Source of the DNA: Panaeolus papilionaceus | Lineage: Eukaryota; Basidiomycota; Agaricomycetes; Agaricales | Direction of reading: 5' to 3' | Assembly (NCBI GenBank): GCA_015501605.1 | Contig: JADNRZ010000012.1 | Location: forward strand, 1,488,001 to 1,552,000 | Length of the DNA stretch: 64,000 bases | Part shown: piece by piece, positions 24,110 through 34,225 of the stretch | How the letters are laid out: every line of letters begins with the position of its first letter | Numbering within the stretch: the first letter of the stretch is position 1 | The notes under the pieces: model-generated | What the model was told of the DNA's origin: nothing | The model's input: only the letters and a program-made list of their open reading frames with translations | Databases searched by the model: none | Program-made: the position numbers and the translations under genes

Positions 24110-25088
24110 TCTTCCCCTCTTGCTGAAATTGTGACTGTCCTCAGTCACTCCGAGATACGAGAATAGATGCGGGAGAATGAAACGAAAGCAAAACGGGCCG
24201 AATCTCGAAGTAAAGAGGCTGAAGTAACGGAACTCGAAGCATGCGAGAATAATGGATAAAAATGTCCAAATAAATCTACATAATAATCAATGACGAAAAT
24301 CAAGGCGAAGAGGAAGAGAACGGAACTAGTTCTATAACTGAATCTAAATACTAAAAGATATTAACGACCAAATGGCAAGATGAAATGAACAAAGATGGAA
24401 GTTGGTAGAAGATGTACTAAATCAAAAAGATCCCAATCAAACTTTAACCGTAGTCCGTGAACCATCGAAGCATGAATGAATGGAACAATACGAGCGTTCG
24501 AGTATCGAGATGACGGCGTGGGAGAGGAATGTAGACATAGCTACCAGAGGACTCGAAGATAAACGATGAATAAAGCAAACTGAAAGATAAACAATACATT
24601 AAACAGAATGTTGGCGAAAATGAGGAATAGAAGGGGGTCCGTCCTAAATCAAGCAAAATATAAAAACTAAACCTTCATAAAACCGAGTTCGGGGAAAGGT
24701 TGGTTGATGAAACAACGACTTTCGGCGACGGGAGCTTGAAACACTGCCTTATGTTACTGAGAAGATCTGTGCTCGCACAGATCGCTCTTCTTGGTCACGT
24801 GAGCGAGCCGCAACACTCGCCATCCATTCCACTCTGTATCTGTATTATCTTTACCGCCTCGCTTTCTCGCCGGTTCAGCGTCTCTCGCTCGGCTCTCTAT
24901 ATCTTTATCCTTTTAATTTCTTTTCCCACCCACCCTCTCCTTCTAACCTGGGAAGAAGATTCACGGCTAATACCATCTGAGTTCATCTCTCCTCTCTGCT
25001 TGAAAAAGTCTCAACCAAATCACACCCTTAGATATGAGGGTATTTTGGTTTGGTGTGATAAGATATAAGTTAACCATTGTACCCTCTC
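24110..25088 (-). other. 3' untranslated part of the gag-only element with polypurine tract
   Basis: About 980 bases between the gag stop and the 3' LTR. The polypurine tract abuts the LTR at 24110-24121. No pol-like motif was found on the minus strand. This stretch may hold replication or packaging signals, or the remains of a deleted pol gene. Confidence 0.5.
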
Positions 25089-26957
25089 TCATCTGTGCAG
25101 GTTCGAGTGGTAGCCTAGGGGTAGAGAGCCATTGGTCACGGTGGGGCGCATCCTCATCCGACCATTGGCTCTTGACCTGGGAAGTGGGGCAGTGGTCTTC
25201 GGGCCATCGCCCTCTTTCCACCCCCAAGCTGTAGCCTCTAGGCTACTACCTCCTCTGGATGACGAGCGAACGGAAAGACGCAAGATCGCTGGAACTGTTG
25301 ACTCGATTCTCGAAGCGTCTGCACCATTCGAGGCGACAGATCTGGCTGCTGTGGCTCCCTGTGTGTTGGGTCGAAATGCTGGTGATTCAGGTGCTACTAA
25401 ATACTCGAGTGGTTGCTGAGTGACGCCGGTAGCGATATATCGGGGTGGGAATGGTGATGAAGGACGATATCTGGCCGCTGGCAGTGATGGGGGAGCAGTT
25501 TGCGTTGAATTCGAAGCAATGGTGGCGACAGCAGGCTGATGGGGTACACGAGACGCTGAAGGCGAGAATGGGGGCTGTGAAATGATCGTAGTGTCGTCTG
25601 AGAAGCGTGAGGTGGTACCGTTGGATGTGTCTGAGGGGCGGCTCGGCTGAACGGCGCGAAACGAAGGGGATTGGGGAGTAATGGATGCGGAGAGTGAAGT
25701 GATAGTGGGAGACGCTGGCTGAGGGGGCGATAGTGAAGCGACTGGTGGCTCTGAGATTGTCTGGGTGTTCTGACGAATGCTGGTGCATGCACAGAGGGCT
25801 GGAGGGGCTGAAGGGCCACCTAAGAGACAACGGAGGGATACGATCTCTGCCTCAAGTGCTGCGATCCTATCTGAAACAGACAGAACGAACTGGGGAGGGT
25901 GAACGACGTTGCAGAGATGATGATCAATGACCGGCTGAAGGAGGTGAGCTGATACGAACTGGCTGGGGTTCCGGCGATGATATTCGTCAATTCGATCCCT
26001 GAGAAGCCTACCGGGGACTGACGAAGGCACGAAATCTCCAGAGGGAAGCACGATCTTACCCTCGTGGTTGCGCTTACACTTTCCGAGGCGAATATACTCC
26101 ATAACTGAATCGCAATCTCGAATGAAATGGCCACGGCCGCAGAAATTGCATGTCTTGGGGGGACTGAATAGTGGTAGCGAAGCTGCTGAGCGTTCCGCAA
26201 TGCCTTGAAATGTTTCCAAAAGCGCATGAGTCGCCTTGACGGTCTCCATAACGAGGGAAGTGAGCTGGGCGACATGATCAGGCTCTGACTTCACTGGGAA
26301 TGCTCCCAGCGACGATAGGGGCTGAGAGGGAGACTGAGCAGACGAATGGGGAGGCGGGACGATACTGGAGGTGCTGGAGGTGCTGCTAGTGCCACGAAGA
26401 ACGAAGCAGGTGGCCTTTTGAACGTCTGAAACGGGCCATGGATCGTCAGGGTGGTGATCTGGGTGCGTGAGCTGTAAACGAGCCGAAATGCGCTGCCACA
26501 GCGTGTCCTGAAAGCCTCGAACGAACTCCCGATTCGTTTCGAGCTCTGATAAGCGACCTTGAGACTTGAGAAACGAAGCAATAGTTGTAAACTGGCGGTG
26601 ATACTCGCTGACATCGCTGACGGAGTGGATGCCAGATTCGCGGGTCTGAGACACGAGATTAAGGAGCTGACCAATAGTGAACGTATTGCTGATATCGGCA
26701 TCAGGGTAAAAGCTGATGATCTCTTGCTTGAATGCTTCGTAATTGGCGGGTGAAGCTGAGAATGCTGTTGCTGAGCGCCAGAGATAGCTTACATCGAAGT
26801 CGACATATCGAATGGCGGCCTTGATCTTCTCGAGATTGTCGGTAACGTTGGCTTGTGACAGGAGAAACTCGAGTGTGTCGAAATACCGGAGAAGCTGGCG
26901 GGGTTTGGCTGGATCGAAGACAGGCGCTGATGCGGAACCTGATGCTGGCATGAACAT
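25089..26957 (-). CDS. Gag-like protein of the non-autonomous LTR element, 622 aa
   Basis: The ATG at 26957 (MFMPASG) is chosen because it follows the LTR and leader, and the protein then becomes ordinary. The longer open frame to 27470 runs into the LTR and is not credible. The N-terminal third resembles capsid/retrotransposon-gag regions, with FDTLEFLLSQANV and a block rich in Trp, Phe and Leu (WRSATAF, FVRGFQDTLWQRISARL). A zinc knuckle CNFCGRGHFIRDC lies near the middle, spaced CX2CX3HX4C, one residue shorter than the usual CX2CX4HX4C. The C-terminal 250 residues are Ser/Pro/Thr-rich with no enzyme motif. It would assemble the particle that packages the element RNA. The uninterrupted long frame suggests selection or very recent copying from a functional master. 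Confidence 0.82.
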   Translation of the reverse strand: MFMPASGSASAPVFDPAKPRQLLRYFDTLEFLLSQANVTDNLEKIKAAIRYVDFDVSYLWRSATAFSASPANYEAFKQEIISFYPDADISNTFTIGQLLNLVSQTRESGIHSVSDVSEYHRQFTTIASFLKSQGRLSELETNREFVRGFQDTLWQRISARLQLTHPDHHPDDPWPVSDVQKATCFVLRGTSSTSSTSSIVPPPHSSAQSPSQPLSSLGAFPVKSEPDHVAQLTSLVMETVKATHALLETFQGIAERSAASLPLFSPPKTCNFCGRGHFIRDCDSVMEYIRLGKCKRNHEGKIVLPSGDFVPSSVPGRLLRDRIDEYHRRNPSQFVSAHLLQPVIDHHLCNVVHPPQFVLSVSDRIAALEAEIVSLRCLLGGPSAPPALCACTSIRQNTQTISEPPVASLSPPQPASPTITSLSASITPQSPSFRAVQPSRPSDTSNGTTSRFSDDTTIISQPPFSPSASRVPHQPAVATIASNSTQTAPPSLPAARYRPSSPFPPRYIATGVTQQPLEYLVAPESPAFRPNTQGATAARSVASNGADASRIESTVPAILRLSVRSSSRGGSSLEATAWGWKEGDGPKTTAPLPRSRANGRMRMRPTVTNGSLPLGYHSNLHR

Positions 26958-27194
26958 CGTTGAGGGGACACTTGCGAGTCGAAGAAAATGAAAGGATGGG
27001 GTCTGGGACAGAGACGAAGACGGTGGAAAGACGAGCGCTGAGACGAATAAGGGATGGTAGTGCCGGATAGAACAGGTGACGAACGGAGAGTCGAGATGGT
27101 TGATGATAATGAGGAAAGGATGTGTGAAAACAATGGTGATGATGAAGACAAGTGGGAGGTTTCTCAAAAAGACCCCTCGCGGTGGGCTCCAAAA

Positions 27195-27683
27195 TGATGT
27201 GCGCGCGGGGAGATCTGAGTAAAAAGGTGAGTGGTGGTGAAGATGTGACCGGGGGATGAGATAAGTGGATGAAAAAGGAAGGTGAGACGCGCGGTACGAG
27301 TTCGTGGGGTCGATATGTGAGAGAAATGAGAAGGTGGAAGGTGAGGTGAGTGTGAGGTGAAATGAGACAACGACGGAGGACGAAGACGACGAAAATGATG
27401 TAAATAAGCGCTGACGAAGGTGTGCACGGACACCAGACGAAGACGAAGACGAGATACGAAGACGAAACACGAAATACGAGGGCGGAAAGAGTGTTGTATT
27501 GGCTGTAAACTAAGTACATGATATAGGTAAAATAATAGAAAATGATGGAAATAAAAAGAAAATACTCGAATATTCGGAAATCAAAAGCGCTCGGCGCGTG
27601 AACGATGCGCTGATGCGAACGGAAATACACGGAAAAACATAGAAAAATCGAAAAATAGGGGGATAAAGGTGCGGTGCTCATCA
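27195..27683 (-). repeat. 5' LTR of the gag-only element
   Basis: 489 bases. It starts (minus strand) at 27683 next to the ACGG target copy. It should carry the element promoter, which would read away from the disrupted gene's remaining exons. Confidence 0.93.
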
Positions 27684-29161
27684 ACGGAGCTGAAAGCGAT
27701 CAAAGTCTCTGGTCCCGTATCTGTTGACAGAGTTGACTCGGTGCCGGACAAACACTGGAACATGTTGTGAGTAAGTGAGTGCACCCTGGAATCCCAGAAC
27801 CTGAATTTGCACAACTGGTATAGAATTATGGGTCCAATTGGAGCTGGAAAGAGTAGAGTGAGTTATATTCTGTACGCATGATCATCAGTCATTGACCTAT
27901 CCATATGTAGTTCATAGAAACCCTAGGATGGCACGGCGCCCACAAGATTTCTAGTGGCGGTTTGGATGGCTTCACTCAATCGGTAACCGCATACAGGCTC
28001 AACAATGCCACTACCCATGATCTCCCTATATATCTTATAGACTCGCCCGGGTTTTCAGATGCAAAGATTTCGGAGCTGGCAATTGTCTCTATGGTGACCA
28101 AGTGGCTTCGGGACAATAAGTAAGTCTGAACATATTGATTATTGGATTTTGCTGCAGTGCTGAGTTTTTTGGGATTCTTGATAACCTTGCCAGAACAGTC
28201 CTCAATCGAGTTATATATTTGACTCCTATCACACCTGCGCGGTTAGCCGGAAGTCAACGACTTGCCCTTAGAACATTTCAAATTCTCACAGGCATCACAG
28301 CAGCAAATCAAACCACCATCGTCACCACTATGTGGAATACCGTATGGGGAGAAAGTGCGTCCCAGCGCGCCGAAAGGAATTTCATTCAATTACAGGAAGA
28401 CATTTGGAAAGTATGTACGTTCAAGTTCATGTACTGTTCTTCTTCGCAACAAGCGCATTAACCATGTGCTGTACTAGGTTTTAATATCGACCGGCTCTCA
28501 AATTATTAGATTTCACAATACACATGCCTCAGCGTTGTCTGTGCTGGATCAAGCTATCAGCCATTCACGTGGCGGTGAAACGTTTGCAATCGAAAAGCTG
28601 GTGCGATTTAATGATCATGTCCGCCGAAGCCCATTTGCGGTCAATGTCTATACTGACCTGCAGGATCGAGTTCAAAACATGCAGCTGGAACGTGCGCACT
28701 GTCGATCGGCTTTGGAGGAGGCGAATACACGCACTAATACTCAGCTGCAGTCTCGTTGTCGCTCGCGTCTAGAAGAGGTCGAGAAAGACCTATCGCGATT
28801 TCAGAAGGAGCTTGAAGATTTTGGAGAACCTCCGAAACCTCTCCCCTATGACCCGCTCGTTTCGATGCCCTTGTCAGGTATATATAAATTTGCCATCCAG
28901 ATGCCCCGTCCCTCCTCCTCCGCAGTCCCTCCTAGGACAGAAACTTCTCCTGATGTTCCCTCAGTCCCTCTCGTTTCACCAGCCAGCCAGTCGGTATCTG
29001 AATCGTCTCCGAATCAAGTGCCAGATTCAGTCACGATGATTCGTCATTCAGCTCAAGTTGAAGCAGCACCATCTCCCATTGAAAGGGACCGAGCTCAGCG
29101 CAGCAGATTGGCACGTGCTATAGAATTCTTGAAGTGCTGGGGGAAACATTATGAAGATTGA

Positions 29162-29997
29162 TGACTTCAGTGCGTTCAACTTGCTTCATTTGTATGGGTC
29201 CGCTGCTCGATCCTAATCATTTGACCTTGTTTTGTAGATCAGCGTCTTTTCTCCCATTCTCTCGCGTATTGTTTCTTCCCAGTTATCAGTGTTCTCTTGT
29301 CCTGTTTTGTCGCTCTTCCTGGCTTTCTTGTTGCTTTCCACCTTGCTTTCGTCCTGCTTTCATATATTTTCTAGTCTATATTGCATGTCGACATGTTATG
29401 TTTGTGTTTGTGGGTTGTTTTGGAATTAATCTACGTTGCTATTCGAATGTCTGATGAGTATGTGATTCGTCCTTGACTCACTCAGACTGTCAACTTGTCG
29501 TCCCTTCTGTACTATCCACTGTTTCCTGCAAGTTGGATGATAACTAATATATTTCGTCTTCGTTATTGGTTGTGTGTTGCCCCAAGCCAATCACACTCCA
29601 ATCACCTCCGTCGCTACCACTGTCCGATTATCCACCTAACCCGCCCTCAGCTCACAAACCTCACACCTCGTAATCCGCCGACACATCCCTTCACCGCCCA
29701 CAAACTGCCGAACCCGCCAAGCATCCCAAAAGCGTCGCTGTTGATCCACCAATCACATTGCTGGATCAACAACCTCTGGGAATCCGAAAAGGAAAGGCCG
29801 GGTGTGGCTGTGCCGTTTCTCTTCCTTCCCTTTCTCCTCGCCACAATTATCTGTTGCTTGCGATACTCAACCTCCTTACGCTTTAGTGCTTAAGCGCTTA
29901 TAAAATATACTGATTTAGAGGATCATACAGAGAAACTTGAAAGGCAGAATAGGAACTAGGCACAGCAAATTGCATTAATCCGACCCCAACCCATGTC
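29162..29997. other. Region upstream of the Rab-like gene, shared with its duplicate
   Basis: No gene is supported. The part from about 29610 to the Rab ATG is recognisably similar to about 48690-49020, upstream of the Rab pseudogene (for example CCCGCCAAGCATCCCAAAA against CCCGCCAAGTATCCCAAAA). It therefore marks the left part of the duplicated block and should contain the Rab promoter. Confidence 0.55.
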
Positions 29998-32900
29998 ATG
30001 CCGACCATCAAACTGGTTATCGTCGGAGCGTCTGGGGTTGGTAAGACGAGTTTTCGCGTAAAGGTGAGCATTTTAATGCATATTATGAATTCTAAATGTG
30101 AATCCAACAGTGATGAACCTTTGAACCTGGATTTATTACCTCTGTGCTACGCGAAATCCGAATATCGTACCATTTATCCACCGTGGACAACGCCTCGCTA
30201 TGACTACGACGACACGATTTCAACAAAATAACAAATACTGCACATCTACGTAGTACATCAGTGGACGCTTTTCGACAGGTTATAGACCTACAATTGGCGT
30301 TGACTTTATCACCAAAACAATACAAAGTCCGGATAATGGGGATTTGGTATTACAGATATGGGTGAGTTTCTTATCGTGTACAGTAATACACCGGTCCTTT
30401 ATACACTTTTTGGTAAATTCACATTGTATGTTCTGCACATAATTTCTACTTGACAAAAACTATATATTATGAAACTAGAACATCGAATACATCGATATGT
30501 ACAAAAAATATGATGATAGAGTCCATAATGCTCTTATAATGGCGAGGTTAATCGGAGGACTTGAAATTTATGGTTACCGGTCCTTTATACAGTGTGACAC
30601 AATAGCGTGACAAGCCAAATTTTGGCAAGGAAAGTGACAAATTCTGCCCGTGTGACAGGAGGCAAGCATCAGGGTCAGATATCACCATCTGTATAAACCA
30701 AAATTGTTTTCTAATCTCTGGACGCAATTTTGCCCCTGGATAAACAAAACTTGGCATATGCACTCAAATATATATATACTTCCTTCACTCTGAAAATTAT
30801 TCTATATAATGGCCTCCTGCGAGCAGTAGGAAGGATATACTCCTTAAAATCTCTGAAATCACACTTGGCTGATCCCATCGTTTCGGCACCCTACTCAAGC
30901 TACATGAAAGGCCTCCAAAAAGTGAGTATCTGAGTAGATTATATACACTTAGAATAATATATAAACACCCCCAAGTGCATGAAGCCGAGTCTAAATGGTT
31001 TGCAAAATGATTTTTTGTGCTGGTGTATAAAGGAGTGGCGGTGTATAAAGGACTGGTGTATTACTGTATTTCTGACCTTCTCATGGCGCCTTTGCGCCTT
31101 CATACTGCTATTCATGTTCCTGGACTCTCTGCTGACAAGCACCGACAGGACACCGCAGGCCAAGAACGGTTCTCATCCCTTTCCACAGCATTTTTCAGAG
31201 GTGCAGACGCCGTTATACTTATGTACGACGTCAACGACCGATCCTCGCTCTACAAGCTCAGGAAATGGTGGAGCGATTTCTGCGCTCATGCTCCAGTAAG
31301 GCATGAGGATAGGGCGAAATTCTGTGTGGTTGTGGTGGGGAACAAGGTGGATGTGGTGGAGGGAGGAGCGGAGGGTCAGGATGAGAATCCAGACCGAGTG
31401 AGCAGGGACGAAGCGATGAGATTTTTGAGCGAGTTGGTGCCGCTTGATGATGAAGATGCGCAGTGGGTGGTGGGTGAGGAGGCCCAGGTGGAAGGAGAGT
31501 GTGAAGTGGACCTGTCGTTGTCTCAGCATACCCTCATGCCCGATCAAGGTTCTACAGGGACGACGGAGACGACGCCAACGTCAAAAGCAGAAGTGCTAAC
31601 GAAAAATAGGTTATTCGCATTTCCGAATGGACTTTTAACGAGGGTTGGACTGGTACATTCAACGACTTCTAGCGTCAGCTCAGCATTCAACGCAACGATA
31701 CCCATCACGATGATACCCAGTTCATCGCAGGCTGGCGTCCAACCTCCTACGCCGACCCAGAATCCAACAGCATCATCATCCTCTCTCTCACCTTCACCCT
31801 CTCAACGCCTCATTAAAGGTCTCACAGCACGCTCTGTTCATATCGAACCACGCGCGTTGTCTAGAGTGCGATCTCACCCTCATTCCCTCGCGCACCCTCA
31901 GTCATTTTATACGGGAACCTTCAATAGCGCACATTCCGGGTCGATGTCGGGCTTTAGCACGTATCATACCCCTGCTGCGAGCGTGGGGTCCTTTAGTTCT
32001 GAGGCGGGGTTGGGGCCAGTTAAGTGGAGTGAAGCTGGTGGTGTTGCGGGCTCGTCGAGGTATAGTGATGTGGGGACGGTGACGACGGAGGGCGGAGAGT
32101 GGGAGTGGTATGACGCGCACACGGATATTTCTGCTTCTGGTTCCCGGTCGGTGTCTGTGAATGGGTTGGGGTTCGGGAGTAGGAGCGCCAGCAGTAGTTC
32201 GCTTGGAGTGACAGGAATGGCAGGTTCCAGGATTGTTTCGAGACGGATCTCGAGCGTGGGCTTGAGGAATGAGGATGGGCTTGAGGAAGCCAATGGGAGT
32301 GGTGAGCCGAGACGAACGAGTTCGTTGGCTACACTTACGAATTTGACGGTTCATGGGGAGATGACGGGGTCTACGACGCCGTTCGCGGGGATTTTATCGA
32401 CAACGACGGCAGCCACAACATTGACGAATGCAAAGAAGGATTCATACCGACATCTACGCGCTTCACAACCCCCGCTGGCGATAACGACCACTGTGAGTGG
32501 GAGTAGTACCACTACGACGGCGACGGCTCAGTCTTCTACGTCGGGGACGAGTACGAGTACAGGTGTGACGAGTGTGGGTGGTGATAAAGATGTTGAAGTT
32601 GACAAACAGAACAAAGATATGGTAGGGAATGGGACAGGGAACGAGAGTGAGAGCTCGGGGAGCGCGGTTACAATCACTCCTGCGAGATTGATGATGTTCG
32701 GATCCAGCAGCTCATTATCCCTGCCTTCGATATCTACATCCCGTGCAGCTCATGCTCACCCGTCCTCATCGTCATCAAATTCCGCCCTCACAGCGCATTC
32801 TAGACTTGGGAGCACTATCTCATCAGGCGCATCATACCAACCGGCCAGGGGTCCCGCCTTGTTTCTCACTTCTGCGAAAACGGGGTTCAATGTCGAGGAG

Positions 32901-33140
32901 GTGTTTCATTATGTTGCGAGGAGGGTTGTGGAAAAGTGGGATGAGGAGGACGATGAAGCTGAGGCCGACGCCGAGGTTAGCGGTTCTGCAAGGGGTGGTA
33001 TGAAGGTTGGAGGGAGTAGGAGAGGACGAGGGCGAGGGCGAACGACTGGTAGGGGGAGGGGGAGAGGCAATAGGAAGGTAGGAGATACGAGGGGGGAGGG
33101 GGGGTGGGCGGTGTTGGGAATGTCAGGGATGGGACTGTGA
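29998..33140 (+). CDS. Rab-like small GTPase with about 500-aa insertion between G4 and G5
   Basis: Exons 29998-30063, 30254-30361 and 31149-33140 join in frame to 721 residues. Motifs: G1 GASGVGKTS (10-18), switch I YRPTIGVDF, G3 WDTAGQE (58-64), G4 GNKVD (122-126), G5 SAK (633-635) followed by TGFNVEEVF and a helix ending VARRVVEKW. Order and residues fit Rab GTPases, and the ITK after GVDF and the ends of the domain resemble the Rab7/Ypt7 group. A normal Rab has about 30 residues between G4 and G5. Here there are about 506, mostly Ser/Thr/Gly-rich, low complexity. The C-terminus in this frame is RG-rich (GRGRGR) and lacks prenylatable cysteines. A GRCPGC-containing tail lies in another frame just after a poly-G tract. 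Intron 2 holds a MITE. It could be a vesicle-traffic switch in the endolysosomal system with a disordered loop, by family only. A decayed duplicate is at 49030-51343. Confidence 0.85.
30381..31066. mobile_element. MITE with TA duplication in Rab intron 2
   Basis: The 686-base element has terminal inverted repeats beginning CAGTAATACACC. The outer 26 bases match the reverse complement of the other end with one mismatch. TA flanks both ends (30379-30380, 31067-31068), as in the Tc1/mariner/pogo superfamily. No transposase is inside. The motif GGTCCTTTATAC recurs inside (30391 and 30582), and two GTGTATAAAGGA-type units stand near the right end. The duplicated Rab pseudogene lacks it, with a single TA at 49418-49419. 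Confidence 0.88.
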
Positions 33141-34225
33141 GGCTTGCGGAGGAGGATGTACAGGGTAGATGTCCAGGGTGTGCGACATGATGCTATGATA
33201 ATGCAGGAAGTCATTTATTGACGATTTACGAGAAATCTAATTTATTATAATTTAATGAACGTATTTATTTCGGACCGATGGTGATTTGCGTTTGAATTCA
33301 TGATGTGTTCGTTGCACCGAGAGGGAGAGTTTGGTCCTTCAGTGTCACTCGGGCTGCAATTGACTAGCAGCGGAAATTTCACAGATCCTTGCTGGAGATG
33401 TCTGTGATAGTATATCAATGAAAAGTACAGAGTTGTAGCGATAATAAGACAACGCCAAAGACTTTGGAACAGATCCAAACTAGATATGAGAAAGATACAT
33501 GTCCAGCTGCATTTATACCACAAGAAAACGAGATTAAGACAAAATGGGACCTAGTTCGAGATTCTCGCGCAGAGATAAGTTGGTTGGTGTGAAGCAGGTT
33601 GTTGCCGAACGCGGCGGTCACCTTGTGCACTGAGGGGAAGGAAATGATGTGAACTTACGAACCGATTATCCACCAGGCTGTTCACCAACATCAAGCTGCG
33701 CCCACCCACAGCTTGATTGCATAAACACCTTGAGAAACCTGTCAAGGGGATTCAATTTGATGAAGCTGACGGTAGTACTGAACACATGCGCCAATCTATG
33801 GTTCTTCGTGGACAGTGATGCTCCAACGTTTGCATCATCGGATCATTCATTAACAGGACGCCTCTCAATTGAGTTGGTTTGCGTAAAGAATTCATTATGG
33901 ATATCATTCGGTGTTTTCAGCTTGTACTCCATGATCAACTGACTGCACTTACCCTTTGTCAACGAATACCGGAACACGAATAACTTATTAAAAGAAGATG
34001 CTAAAGTGAAAAGAAGCTTGTCTTCATCGAAAAGTATGCGGCACTGACCTGAGAGCATTCACCAGGGAAGAATCTCGCTACGACTCACATGCAACATTGT
34101 AAGATGCGGCGTAACTTGCGCATCATATCACTTGGGTTGACCCGGTTATGTCTGTTCATAAAAGCTGCAGTTTCGATCTTGAACCAGCCATTGAAGCCCA
34201 GATTCCATTGACCCTTACTGTCAAC
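33141..34225. other. Spacer between the Rab-like gene and the AA9 gene
   Basis: About 1.1 kb. The first 200 bases are similar to the 3' flank of the Rab pseudogene (51290-51440). The rest shows only unsupported short frames, and the last part should be the AA9 promoter. Confidence 0.45.

Larger units (their letters stand above)
23621..27683 (-). mobile_element. Non-autonomous gag-only LTR retrotransposon (TR-GAG-like)
   Basis: The 4063-base element lies on the minus strand. Its LTRs, 27195-27683 (5') and 23621-24109 (3'), are 489 bases each and differ at one base by eye (24075 T, 27649 C). Both begin and end TGATG...CATCA. ACGG flanks it on both sides (23617-23620, 27684-27687). After the 5' LTR a TGGAGCCCACC stretch could be a primer-binding site. 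Directly before the 3' LTR, AAGAGGGGAAGA is a good polypurine tract. Only a gag-like gene (25089-26957) lies inside. No protease, reverse transcriptase, RNase H or integrase block is found in the remaining 1 kb. Mobilisation would need the enzymes of a related autonomous element. The near-identity of the LTRs means a very recent insertion. Confidence 0.9.
23602..29161 (+). pseudogene. P-loop G-domain gene disrupted in exon 1 by a retroelement
   Basis: Exon 1 starts with the ATG at 23602 and runs 19 bases to 23620. It resumes at 27688 after the retroelement and one copy of the duplicated ACGG. Remaining exons are about 27688-27766, 27824-27857, 27911-28119, 28194-28414 and 28479-29161. Without the insertion the frame is open for 414 codons. 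Motifs are P-loop GPIGAGKSR, DSPGF (G3-like) and TTMWN (G4-like), then a coiled coil (LTDLQDR-type block), a Pro/Ser-rich linker and the C-terminal LKCWG motif. The intact relative at 44462-46122 has the same exon pattern. The exon 4 donor is less sure: the obvious GTATGT would break frame, while GTACGT four bases later keeps it. GTPase or ATPase function is not tested, and the family role is unknown. Apart from the insertion I see no disabling change, so the disruption is recent. Confidence 0.85.

Noticed and set aside
24110..25088. Possible reverse transcriptase or integrase remnant in the gag-only element
   Set aside because: I searched the minus-strand frames for YxDD, catalytic Asp-rich and HHCC patterns and found none.
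26958..27470. N-terminal extension of the gag frame into the LTR
   Set aside because: The extension is Ser/His-rich translation of LTR and leader sequence; the first credible ATG after the LTR is at 26957.
31902..32354. Pro/Arg-rich antisense frames inside the Rab-like loop
   Set aside because: They are reverse-strand shadows of the Ser/Gly-rich coding sequence and recur in the pseudogene for the same reason.
31017..33140. Single 707-codon open frame starting at 31017
   Set aside because: Its first 44 codons lie in the MITE and intron. The true third exon starts at 31149 with DTAGQE.
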